Below, one piece after another: positions 28,718 through 36,042 of a DNA stretch of 64,000 nucleotides. Every line of letters begins with the position of its first letter. The stretch's first letter is position 1. Below the pieces are notes generated by a model. That model ran no database searches. It was not told the origin of the DNA and saw only the letters and a list, made by a program, of their open reading frames with translations. Position numbers and translations under genes: made by a program. Where the stretch lies: the NCBI RefSeq assembly GCF_014201145.1, contig NZ_JACHDP010000001.1:6200001-6264000 (forward strand), written 5' to 3'. This DNA comes from Micromonospora parathelypteridis (GTDB lineage: Bacteria; Actinomycetota; Actinomycetes; Mycobacteriales; Micromonosporaceae).

Positions 28718-31700
28718 ATGACATACGTCGAGATCGACATCCAGGGTGCGCGGGCACTGGGCCAGGTACTGCGGGACACGGCGACCCGCACCGAAACGGT
28801 ACGACGACAGACCCTCGCCGCTCTCAAGATCGCCGAGCTCACCGGCCAGGCACCGCTGCAACTGGCACTGGTCCAGGATGGCTTCGCCACCCTTGGCACC
28901 GGGATCAACGGCAAGGCGGACCTGGCCGAGCGTTTCACCATCGACCCCCGCGGCACCGCCACCACTCTGGGCGCCACCGAGGCCGACCTGGGCGGCGCAC
29001 TGTCCACACTGCTGGGCTTCGCCGGTCCCCGCGACCTGCGGGGCATCCTCCTCGGGCTGCCAGGCGCCGGCGCCAACACGGCGTTGGACGCCGCACTCGC
29101 CCGCCTGACCCCGCTGCTGCTGCCCGCGCAGCTCGGCGGGCAGCGTCCGGCCCTCACCGACGAACAACTGGCCGCGCTCCTCCCCGATCTTCAGGTGCTG
29201 GCGCTCGCCCTCGGTATCGAGCACGTCGGTCCACCGGTACGGCAGGCCGTCGAGCAGGTCGAGGGCCGCGGCTTCCTCGGGTTCTTCCGACGCGCCGTCG
29301 AGCCGCGTACCACCGAGGTTTTCTGGCAGGACTTCTGGGCCGACGGCCGCAGCGTGGCCGACGTTCTGGCCGATCCCGGCCGGCTGCTGCAATGGATCAA
29401 CGGCACCGTCGAACTGGATCACCGGCTCGCCCGAGCGGTGGATCTGCCGCAGCTCGGCGACGTGTTGGCCAGCCATGACTTCGCCACGGCGAACAGCGCG
29501 CCGACGGACCTGGCAGCCATGCTCGCCGCAGCCGAGGTGGAATTCGCGGCGATCGCCAACTTCCTTCCCGCGTTCCTGACGGGTCGGACCACGGACCGGC
29601 CGGACACGACGCAGCTCGCCCAGACGCTCGCCTTCGCCGCCCGGGTCGGTTGGGTGGACCCGGGCGTGGACGCGGCCACCCCGGAGGCGCGGTTCGAATC
29701 CGCCGTGGCCTACCTGCGCGGCAACCGGATGCTGCAGAGCGCCCTGCTCCCCACCGGATTCGAGGGTGACACCGACCCGTTCGCGATCCCGAACGAGGCC
29801 GGCATCGCACTCACCGTCGAGTTCGGCCGCGAGTCCGGGGTCGTCACCGACGCGTACGTCGCCGGAATCGCCGAGCTCGCGGGCCAACTGATGAGCGGCG
29901 TCGGCGTGGACCTCACCAGCACCACACCGATCGCGCTGACCGAAGCCGCGAAGCAGCGACTCTTCGCGCTCGTGGCCAGCCAGGTCCCGCGGACGCTGGC
30001 GCAGTCACCGAGCATCCAGGCCCAGTTCGTCGGTGCGCTCAGCTACCTGGGCGGTGCGGCGGACGGGCCGCAGCTGCGGGAACGGATCGTGCAGGTGGTC
30101 GCGGCCTTCCGGACCCTCGCGGTGGTGGGTGGCCCGGCGCTCACCGAACGGGAGCTGACCGCTGTCGTCGGCGGCAACGTCGTGGAGGCGCTCGGCCGTG
30201 GCAGGCTGCGGATGCGCACCAAGGACGCGGTCGAGGGCAACCCCGAGTTCCTGATCCTCCTTCGGCAGTGGGGCATTCCCGCGAGCCGCAAGCAGGACGT
30301 GGGCAAGTACACGTTCCGCTTCACCTTCGACGCGCTCGGCGTGCTGACCGACGTCAGCCGGAAGAAGAAAAAGAAGAAGGGTCTGCTGTCCCGCATCGTC
30401 GACACCGTCAAGTCGGTTGGCAAGGCCATCGTGTCGGCCTGGAAGGACAATCCGTTCAAGGCGATCTTCCAGATTGGCAAGATCGCCCTTGGGGTGGCGA
30501 GTCTGGTCGTGCCGGGACTGCAGGCCCTCGGGGTCGCTACGTTGGCGATCAACGCGGCCGAGGCGGTGTCGCATGCCATCGACGGCAACTGGCTGGGGGC
30601 GATCGGTGCGGGGCTGTCGGCGTTCACCGCTGGCGCGGACCTGCTGGGTACGGCCGCCGGAGCGGCCAGCCTGGTCGGGCAGAGCGCCGCCGTCGGTGAC
30701 CTGCTCGACGTCGGAGACACGCTGTCGGTGCTGCGCAACGCCAAGCGGGCGTTCGACATCAGCGCGTCGATCATCCAGGCGACCCGGGCCGACAGCCTTC
30801 TCGGAGCCATCAACGCCGGCTTCGGCGCCGCCGCGAGCACACTCGGCAACGGAGGTCAGCTACTCGGCAGCCTCGGCGTCATCGACCAGGGTGTCGCCGG
30901 CGACCTGGTGCGGCTGGGAGTGTCGGTACGGGACGCGTCCCGGCTGGTCGCCCCGGCAGCCGGCCTGGTGCAGGCGCTCGACCAGGGCGACCCACTCAGC
31001 GCACTTGGCAACGGGCTGTCCGTCGTATCCGCCGGCGCCCTGGCTCTGGCGAACCCCGGCGGCACGCGGCTGTTCGACTTCGACGCGCGGACCCGGGGGG
31101 AACTCGCCTCGCTGGGCACCGGCACCGGGATCGTGGGCAATCTGGCCCGCGCCATCGCGGCGGCCGACGCCGGACGTCCAGCCCTCGCCCTGCAGGCGGT
31201 CGCGCAGGCTGGGCAGCTCGCCGACCGGACATCGCGAGGCGCGGTGGTCGCCGAACGGGTGGCCGACGTCGGCGTCGTGCTGGAGGGCGTCTTCAACGGC
31301 GTGAACCCCGCACTGGCCGCGCCCATCGTCATGCAGCGGCTCGACCGGGTGATCCAGGCCCTCAAACCCTCCAGCCCGGCTGGTCAACCGGCGGCCGATT
31401 CGTTCGACCTCGCCGTGGGCGCCCCGGCACCGCTGGTCGCAGCGGCGCCGCTGGTCGCCCCGGCGTCCGCGGTGTCTGGGACGTCGGTGGCGTCCGCGGT
31501 GTCTGGGACGTCGGTGGCGTCCGCGGAGAGCGCGGAGACCGTGGTGGACCTGCCGGCGCAGACGCTGGACTCGGCGACGGTGACGTTGGCGGGCGGCTCG
31601 GGCGTCGACACGCTGGTCGGCGGCCACGCCGACGACCTGATCCTGGCGCAGGCCACGACCCGGACCGGCGGCGGTACGGAACTGCGGATGCCCGATGGTC

Positions 31701-33283
31701 GGGTCATCCCGTTGCCGAGCGGCACCCACGTCATTCCTCCGGGCGCGCAGATCGTCACCCCGGACGGCGACGTGTACGGCGGCCCGGGCGGGCTGGTGCC
31801 TTCGGACCCCGGCGCCTTCGCCGTGCCGGGCGGCTTCCCCGCCGTGCCGGGACGGATCCTGGTCGTCCCCGAGGACCGCCCTGGACCCCCGACCATCCTC
31901 TTCTTCCCCGACAATCCGGACGGCGTGCCGCAGTCGCGACTGGACGGCTCGGAGGGCATCAGGGTTGCCGGCCTCGCCAGCACCGACACGCTGACCGACG
32001 GTGACCCGATCGGCCTGATCCCGGCAACGCCTGCACCCCGCGACGGCTCCGACGCGGCGAGCGACCTGCCAGCAGTGCAGCGCGTGGACCTGGACCTACG
32101 CGACCCGTTCTTCGAGGTGCCTCGTCCGCCGGCAGCGGAACCGCACCTGTTCGAGCTGCTGTTCCGGCCTCGAGCGGTCGACGAGTCACCGTACGTGTGG
32201 GCGGCGTCGGAGAACCCGGCGTTCGTGCCGAACCACATTCTCGACGGCGGCTCGCGGACCACGGACACCATCCTCAACAGCTTCGGCTGGGGGCGGTCGG
32301 TCCAGGGGCTCTACGACGGGTCCGAGTCGGTCTACCTCGGGTGGAAGAGCGGCTACGCGTTGAACGACTCCGACGCCGCCCCGGTAGACGGCTTCACAGT
32401 CGGCGGATCGCTAGGGCTCAGTGCGCAGTTTGGTCACTACGGCTTCGTCTCCTCCGTGGGCAGTGAGGTGAACTTTGGTCCGCTGCTGCGTGGTGAACTG
32501 CCGGATGTCACCAACGACACGTTGGTGGGGTTGAACATCCCGTACCTCGGCGCCATCGGATTCCGCGCCACGAACGACGCGCTGCGCGCCGCCGAGCAGA
32601 GCGACTTCTCCGACGGGTTCTCGCTCGGCCCCGGGGCGCTGCTCAGCATGAAGTTCCCCACGCAGGACATCGCCACGCTGTACAACATCGCGGAGATGGC
32701 CGGAGTCTCGGTGGACGACGTGCTGAACGCCCGCACCGCGCCGTCGGGCACGATGCTGGCGTTCGACGTACGAGAGCAGTTCGACTGGCCCGGCGACGCC
32801 GAGGGTGGGGACCGGCCAGCGACGAACACCGACGACGGGTTGCCGCCGCTCGCGTCGCTGCCGATGCCCTCCGAACTGGCCATGGCCACGAACGCTCACC
32901 AGGACGGAGTGCCGCAGTCGCACTTCGACCGGGCGTACGACACGATGGTGGGCCTCAGCGCTCCACCCGGCACCGACGTCACCTTCGACGACGCCATGTG
33001 GGAGCAGTTCACGCCCTCGTTCGCCGATGACGCCGGCGTCCCGTCGCTCCTGGGCCCGGCCCTGGACTCGGCGGCTCTCGCCCCCGAGTTGGACTGGTCC
33101 GACGCCGCGTTCGACGACTTCACACTCGACAGCTACGACTTCGACGCGGACTCGTTCAACGCGGACTCGTTCAACGCGGATTCATTCAACGTGGATTCAT
33201 TCGAGATGGACTCATTCGACGTGCCGGAGCCGATGGACATCCCGGACGGATTTTCCGTGGATTTCAGCGGGTCGGAGTGGTGA
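28718..33283 (+). CDS. Giant candidate T7SS-like substrate with RTX-like pair and DSF repeat tail
   Basis: 1521 residues, no family recognised over the whole length. Residues 1-540 are predominantly helical and Ala/Leu-rich. A Lys6 tract lies at 549-554. Residues 556-700 are strongly hydrophobic and Gly/Ala-rich (IGKIALGVASLVVPGLQALG, LLGTAAGAASLVG) and could form membrane-inserting helices. An Ala/Pro/Ser linker with a tandem 9-residue repeat lies near 916-936. GGSGVDTLV-GGHADDLIL (959-976) fits the RTX calcium-binding nonapeptide. Then come a Pro/Gly-rich stretch (to about 1060), a beta-containing domain (about 1150-1330) and an acidic tail with five xDSF repeats (about 1478-1500). There is no signal peptide. 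GGGAGGGA precedes ATG 28718; ATG 28697 is too close to its own GGAGG. Neighbours suggest export by the EssC-like ATPase. Confidence 0.85.
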   Translation: MTYVEIDIQGARALGQVLRDTATRTETVRRQTLAALKIAELTGQAPLQLALVQDGFATLGTGINGKADLAERFTIDPRGTATTLGATEADLGGALSTLLGFAGPRDLRGILLGLPGAGANTALDAALARLTPLLLPAQLGGQRPALTDEQLAALLPDLQVLALALGIEHVGPPVRQAVEQVEGRGFLGFFRRAVEPRTTEVFWQDFWADGRSVADVLADPGRLLQWINGTVELDHRLARAVDLPQLGDVLASHDFATANSAPTDLAAMLAAAEVEFAAIANFLPAFLTGRTTDRPDTTQLAQTLAFAARVGWVDPGVDAATPEARFESAVAYLRGNRMLQSALLPTGFEGDTDPFAIPNEAGIALTVEFGRESGVVTDAYVAGIAELAGQLMSGVGVDLTSTTPIALTEAAKQRLFALVASQVPRTLAQSPSIQAQFVGALSYLGGAADGPQLRERIVQVVAAFRTLAVVGGPALTERELTAVVGGNVVEALGRGRLRMRTKDAVEGNPEFLILLRQWGIPASRKQDVGKYTFRFTFDALGVLTDVSRKKKKKKGLLSRIVDTVKSVGKAIVSAWKDNPFKAIFQIGKIALGVASLVVPGLQALGVATLAINAAEAVSHAIDGNWLGAIGAGLSAFTAGADLLGTAAGAASLVGQSAAVGDLLDVGDTLSVLRNAKRAFDISASIIQATRADSLLGAINAGFGAAASTLGNGGQLLGSLGVIDQGVAGDLVRLGVSVRDASRLVAPAAGLVQALDQGDPLSALGNGLSVVSAGALALANPGGTRLFDFDARTRGELASLGTGTGIVGNLARAIAAADAGRPALALQAVAQAGQLADRTSRGAVVAERVADVGVVLEGVFNGVNPALAAPIVMQRLDRVIQALKPSSPAGQPAADSFDLAVGAPAPLVAAAPLVAPASAVSGTSVASAVSGTSVASAESAETVVDLPAQTLDSATVTLAGGSGVDTLVGGHADDLILAQATTRTGGGTELRMPDGRVIPLPSGTHVIPPGAQIVTPDGDVYGGPGGLVPSDPGAFAVPGGFPAVPGRILVVPEDRPGPPTILFFPDNPDGVPQSRLDGSEGIRVAGLASTDTLTDGDPIGLIPATPAPRDGSDAASDLPAVQRVDLDLRDPFFEVPRPPAAEPHLFELLFRPRAVDESPYVWAASENPAFVPNHILDGGSRTTDTILNSFGWGRSVQGLYDGSESVYLGWKSGYALNDSDAAPVDGFTVGGSLGLSAQFGHYGFVSSVGSEVNFGPLLRGELPDVTNDTLVGLNIPYLGAIGFRATNDALRAAEQSDFSDGFSLGPGALLSMKFPTQDIATLYNIAEMAGVSVDDVLNARTAPSGTMLAFDVREQFDWPGDAEGGDRPATNTDDGLPPLASLPMPSELAMATNAHQDGVPQSHFDRAYDTMVGLSAPPGTDVTFDDAMWEQFTPSFADDAGVPSLLGPALDSAALAPELDWSDAAFDDFTLDSYDFDADSFNADSFNADSFNVDSFEMDSFDVPEPMDIPDGFSVDFSGSEW
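31463..31516 (+). repeat. Tandem 27-bp repeat, two copies, inside the giant gene
   Basis: GCGTCCGCGGTG-TCTGGGACGTCGGTG occurs twice back-to-back and a third copy starts at 31517 but diverges after about 9 bases. It encodes ASAVSGTSV twice in a low-complexity linker. Exact DNA identity indicates recent slippage. Confidence 0.9.
33146..33222 (+). repeat. 15-bp coding repeat (xDSFN) at the 3' end of the giant gene
   Basis: Five imperfect copies of a 15-bp unit encode ADSFN, ADSFN, ADSFN, VDSFE, MDSFD. The first two copies are identical and the later ones use GATTCA in place of GACTCG, unusual for this GC-rich genome. Confidence 0.85.
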
Positions 33284-33287
33284 TTCA

Positions 33288-33317
33288 GGGAACCGGCACG
33301 GTGCGCCAGCACGAATG
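33288..33317 (+). promoter_or_regulatory. ECF-type promoter motif GGGAACCGG-N15-CGAATG
   Basis: GGGAACCGG at 33288-33296 and CGAATG at 33312-33317, lying between the giant gene (stop 33283) and the first WXG100-like gene (ATG 33375). Confidence 0.75.
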
Positions 33318-33374
33318 CAAGTGACCGAGGCGACACGGGTCGTCTGGTAGCCAACACACGGAAGGGGAACAGCC

Positions 33375-33875
33375 ATGAACGTCGGAATTCTCGGTGGTGA
33401 CGTCGCCCAGATCCAGGAGCACGCCAGCGCGTACCAGATCCTCGGTGACAACCTGGTCGCCTGCGGCGGCAACGTGCTGTCGACCACCGACAGCGCCGTC
33501 GCCGGCCTGCAGGAGCAGATCAGCAGCGCGCAGGCCTCAGTCGAGTCCGCGCTCCACGCGGTCAGCCAGGAGTCCCGCTCGGTGACCGCGAGCTTCGGTG
33601 GCGTCCAGTGGACCGGCGCCAACCGGGCCCAGGCCGAGGAGGTCGGCACGGAGCTCGACGCGCGCGTCAACGAGACGACGGTACGGGTGCAGGAGATCTT
33701 CGAGACCTTCCGTGCCGACCTGGCCCGGCTCGGCGGGGAGCTGAACGAGGTTGCCACCCAGTTCAACGCCGTGGCGGGGGCCGCGGGCGAGTCGGCCGCC
33801 TCGCTCAGCCAGGCGATGAACTCGCAGGCGCTGCAGCTCGACGAGGTCATGAACACCGGGATCACGCGCGCCTGA
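33375..33875 (+). CDS. WXG100/LXG-like small helical protein 1
   Basis: 166 residues, almost entirely helical with heptad-like spacing (VAGLQEQISSAQASVESALHAVSQESRSVTASF, then LDARVNETTVRVQEIFETFRADLARLGGELNEVATQFN). The turn VQWTGANRAQAEEV carries a W-x-G motif as in WXG100 proteins, though the protein is longer than the usual ~100 residues. WXG100 proteins are helical-hairpin dimers exported by type VII systems. ATG 33375 has GGAAGGGG upstream. It starts its own unit behind the shared promoter motif and is followed by a strong hairpin before the second small gene. Assignment rests on architecture and context. Confidence 0.72.
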   Translation: MNVGILGGDVAQIQEHASAYQILGDNLVACGGNVLSTTDSAVAGLQEQISSAQASVESALHAVSQESRSVTASFGGVQWTGANRAQAEEVGTELDARVNETTVRVQEIFETFRADLARLGGELNEVATQFNAVAGAAGESAASLSQAMNSQALQLDEVMNTGITRA

Positions 33876-33892
33876 TCTGCCAACTGACGATC

Positions 33893-33930
33893 GGTGATGG
33901 GCCGCGGCGCAAGCGCCACGGCCCATCACC
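33893..33930 (+). terminator. 18-bp-stem intercistronic hairpin between the two small helical genes
   Basis: GGTGATGGGCCGCGGCGC pairs with GCGCCACGGCCCATCACC (one mismatch) around a 2-base loop. It could partially terminate transcription or protect the upstream message so that the first small protein is made in excess of the second. Confidence 0.7.
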
Positions 33931-33953
33931 ACATCTCGACAGGAGAATGTGCG

Positions 33954-34337
33954 ATGCCTACCGCCGACGACTATGAGGCCGCCGCCGCCGTCCTCGACAC
34001 CGCCGCCCAGATGACCGCCACCCTGATCGAGCCGGCGCGCGCGGCGTTGGGCGCGGGTGCGATGGTCGGTGGCCAGATCACCGGCATGGTGACAGACGAG
34101 TTGGACGCGGCGGCGGGCATCCTCGACCGCGTGTCTGCCGAGCTGACCCAGCTCGCCGGCACCTGCCGGGAACGAGCTGAGACGTGTCGGCAGGCGCTCG
34201 CCGCGGAAGACGCCTACGACACGGCCTATGCCGGCTACCGTGCCGAGTTGGGGGAGTGGCAGGACAACGGCGAGCGTGGGCCCCAGCCGCAGCCGCCGGA
34301 GCCGCTGTCGGCCGCGCCCACCTGGGCGAACCGTTGA
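33954..34337 (+). CDS. WXG100/PE-like small helical protein 2
   Basis: 127 residues. Two long helices (TADDYEAAAAVLDTAAQMTA; ELDAAAGILDRVSAELTQLA) are joined by a Gly-rich turn (LGAGAMVGGQITGM), followed by a third helix with two cysteines (TCRERAETCRQAL). A tyrosine-rich YDTAYAGYRAEL resembles the YxxxD/E export signal of type VII substrates. The C-terminus is Pro-rich with a final tryptophan. AGGAGAATGTGCG precedes ATG 33954. Probably cotranscribed with the first small protein; whether they form a heterodimer is unknown. It ends one base from the convergent anti-sigma gene. Confidence 0.7.
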   Translation: MPTADDYEAAAAVLDTAAQMTATLIEPARAALGAGAMVGGQITGMVTDELDAAAGILDRVSAELTQLAGTCRERAETCRQALAAEDAYDTAYAGYRAELGEWQDNGERGPQPQPPEPLSAAPTWANR

Positions 34338-34338
34338 T

Positions 34339-35298
34339 TCACCGAAGCAGCGACGCCGTCATCACCACGATGCCTGATGGGGTTGGCGGCGCGCCTTCGG
34401 CCTGCAGGGTGACCGTCAGGGTCGGGTAGGCCTCGATCTCCACGCCGCTCCACAGCTCGATGGGTATCCCCGTGCGGCGCTCATGGAACGACCCGATCGG
34501 CACGCTTCCGCGCGGCCCCTTGAGCCACGCCGCGTAGTAGGAGCCTGGCGCGGCGGCGGGCAACCCGTCCGGTTCGATGACGATGGAACTCCCCGCCGGC
34601 GTGTCCACGACGGACACCTCGGCCGTCGAGCCGGGTGCCAGGTCGGTGCCGGTCGCGACGAAGACGTCGGCCCTTGGCGGATCGGGGGCGAGCCACCGGT
34701 CGACGCCGAGAACCAGTGCCGTGAAAGCGGCAGCGCCCACAACCGCCACCGGCAGAGCCCAGGTGAGTCGGCCGAACGGAGAGCGCCACCGGCCCGGCTG
34801 CCACCAGCCGGCACCACGCCCAGGCCGATCCGGGGACGCGGCCGGCGTCGGCGCCAGCCCCTCGGGCTCTAACGTGGCGGGTCCCGGCGTGGCTGGCGCC
34901 GAATCGGTCGGCTCGGCTGCCGTCGGCTCGGGTGCGGCCGGTTCAGGCGCGGCCGGCTTGGCTGCGGCCGGCGCGGCTGCGGCCGGCTTGGCTGCGGCCG
35001 GCTTGGCTGCGGTCTGTTCGGCCGCGACGGGCGCGGTTGCGGTCAGTTCGGCTGCGACGGGTTGGGCGCGCGCGCGAGCGAGGATGCTCTCGCGCAGCCC
35101 CGGCGGAGGGCCGGACCAGGTCGTCTCGGCACGCAGCTCGGTGAGGAGCGCCCCCACGACCGCAGGAGCGGCCGACTCGGTCTCGTCGGGTGTCACGGCC
35201 TCGTCCCGGGACCGTGCCACGAACCGGTCCAGGCGTGCCGCAAGCAGATCGACGAACTGGCCGTCTGTGCCCCCGTCGGCGTTCAGTTCGGTGCTCAC
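34339..35298 (-). CDS. RskA-like anti-sigma factor
   Basis: 319 residues. The cytoplasmic N-terminal part (about 1-85) would bind the sigma factor. It is followed by a very long Ala/Pro/Glu/Lys repeat linker (about 85-165; AAKPAAAKPAAAAPAAAKPA-type), one membrane helix (LTWALPVAVVGAAAFTALVLGV, about 186-207), and an extracellular RskA-like domain (EVSVVDTPAGSSIVIEPDGLP, YYAAWLKGPRGSVPIGSFHERR). No HxxxCxxC zinc motif is present. It starts with a 4-bp ATGA overlap on the sigma gene, so the pair is coupled. The signal is probably sensed outside the cell, with release of sigma by proteolysis as for other RskA proteins. Confidence 0.86.
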   Translation of the reverse strand: MSTELNADGGTDGQFVDLLAARLDRFVARSRDEAVTPDETESAAPAVVGALLTELRAETTWSGPPPGLRESILARARAQPVAAELTATAPVAAEQTAAKPAAAKPAAAAPAAAKPAAPEPAAPEPTAAEPTDSAPATPGPATLEPEGLAPTPAASPDRPGRGAGWWQPGRWRSPFGRLTWALPVAVVGAAAFTALVLGVDRWLAPDPPRADVFVATGTDLAPGSTAEVSVVDTPAGSSIVIEPDGLPAAAPGSYYAAWLKGPRGSVPIGSFHERRTGIPIELWSGVEIEAYPTLTVTLQAEGAPPTPSGIVVMTASLLR

Positions 35299-35948
35299 GC
35301 GTCATCCCTCCCTTCGCCACGCGCCCCCCCGACTGGTGTTCGTTGCCGGGGGGCGGACTGGTTCCCATCGTCCTCTGCCGGGGGCGAGTCCCGGACGTGG
35401 GCCAGCAGTTCGGCCAACCTTCGATGCGCCCGGTACGAGCGTGACTTGACTGTACCGAGCGGCAGATTCAGCCGTTCAGAGATCTGGGTGTGGGTGAGGT
35501 CGTCGAAGAAGGACAGCCGGATGATCTCGCGTTCGTGATCGGCGAGCTGCCCCAACGCCTCCTGGACGGCCCAGGACAGCCAGGCGCCGTCGAGGTCGGG
35601 CGGCTCCACCACCGCGTCCTGTTCCGCCTCGTGGCCACCGCGGGTCGGGCGCAGCTCGCGACGGAGCAGGTCCACCGCGGTGTACCTGGCGATCGTCAAC
35701 AGCCACGGCCCGAGGTCACGGTCGGGGTCGTAACTGGCCGCCGAGTTCCACGCGCGGATGAACGTCTCCTGCACGGCCTCCTGGGCAAGGTGGTCGGCGT
35801 GCGTGACGGTCATGGCCACCGCCCACACCGAGCGGGAGTATCGGTCGTAGACCTCGCCCAGCGCGCTGGCGTCGCCCGTGCGGAATCGCGCCAAAGTGCT
35901 GTGCGGCAGTTGTGCTCGAACAGGTCCTGACACGACACTCTCCGCCAC
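35295..35948 (-). CDS. ECF RNA polymerase sigma factor
   Basis: 217 residues with region 2 (FRTGDASALGEVYDRYSRSVWAVA, AQEAVQETFIRAWNSAASYD, PWLLTIARYTAVDLLRRE) and region 4 (GQLADHEREIIRLSFFDDLT, TQISERLNLPLGTVKSRSYRAHRRLAELL). It belongs to the SigK/RskA-coupled group by neighbour. The C-terminal 30 residues are a polar extension. GTG 35948 has no ribosome site; a leaderless message is possible. It is divergent from the EssC-like ATPase, whose promoter motif lies about 60 bp away. It is the best candidate to recognise the four GGGAACC-N17-CGAA motifs of this locus; its own upstream region lacks a clear copy. Confidence 0.93.
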   Translation of the reverse strand: MAESVVSGPVRAQLPHSTLARFRTGDASALGEVYDRYSRSVWAVAMTVTHADHLAQEAVQETFIRAWNSAASYDPDRDLGPWLLTIARYTAVDLLRRELRPTRGGHEAEQDAVVEPPDLDGAWLSWAVQEALGQLADHEREIIRLSFFDDLTHTQISERLNLPLGTVKSRSYRAHRRLAELLAHVRDSPPAEDDGNQSAPRQRTPVGGARGEGRDDA

Positions 35949-36006
35949 GCGTTCACGATACGTGGTTCACCGGATTGTGGGGGGCACGTGAAAAGCGCGC
36001 CGCGCG

Positions 36007-36036
36007 GGGAACCGGCGGCGGGTCGTGGGACGAACC
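36007..36036 (+). promoter_or_regulatory. ECF-type promoter motif GGGAACCGG-N15-CGAACC
   Basis: GGGAACCGG at 36007-36015 and CGAACC at 36031-36036, only 6 bases before ATG 36043. Transcription would start at or next to the A of the start codon, i.e. a leaderless message. Confidence 0.75.
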
Positions 36037-36042
36037 CAGTGC

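Noticed and set aside
35949..36006. Possible autoregulatory copy of the ECF motif before the sigma gene (GTGAACC on the minus strand)
   Set aside because: The -35-like GTGAACC differs from GGGAACC, and no CGAA occurs at the required spacing.
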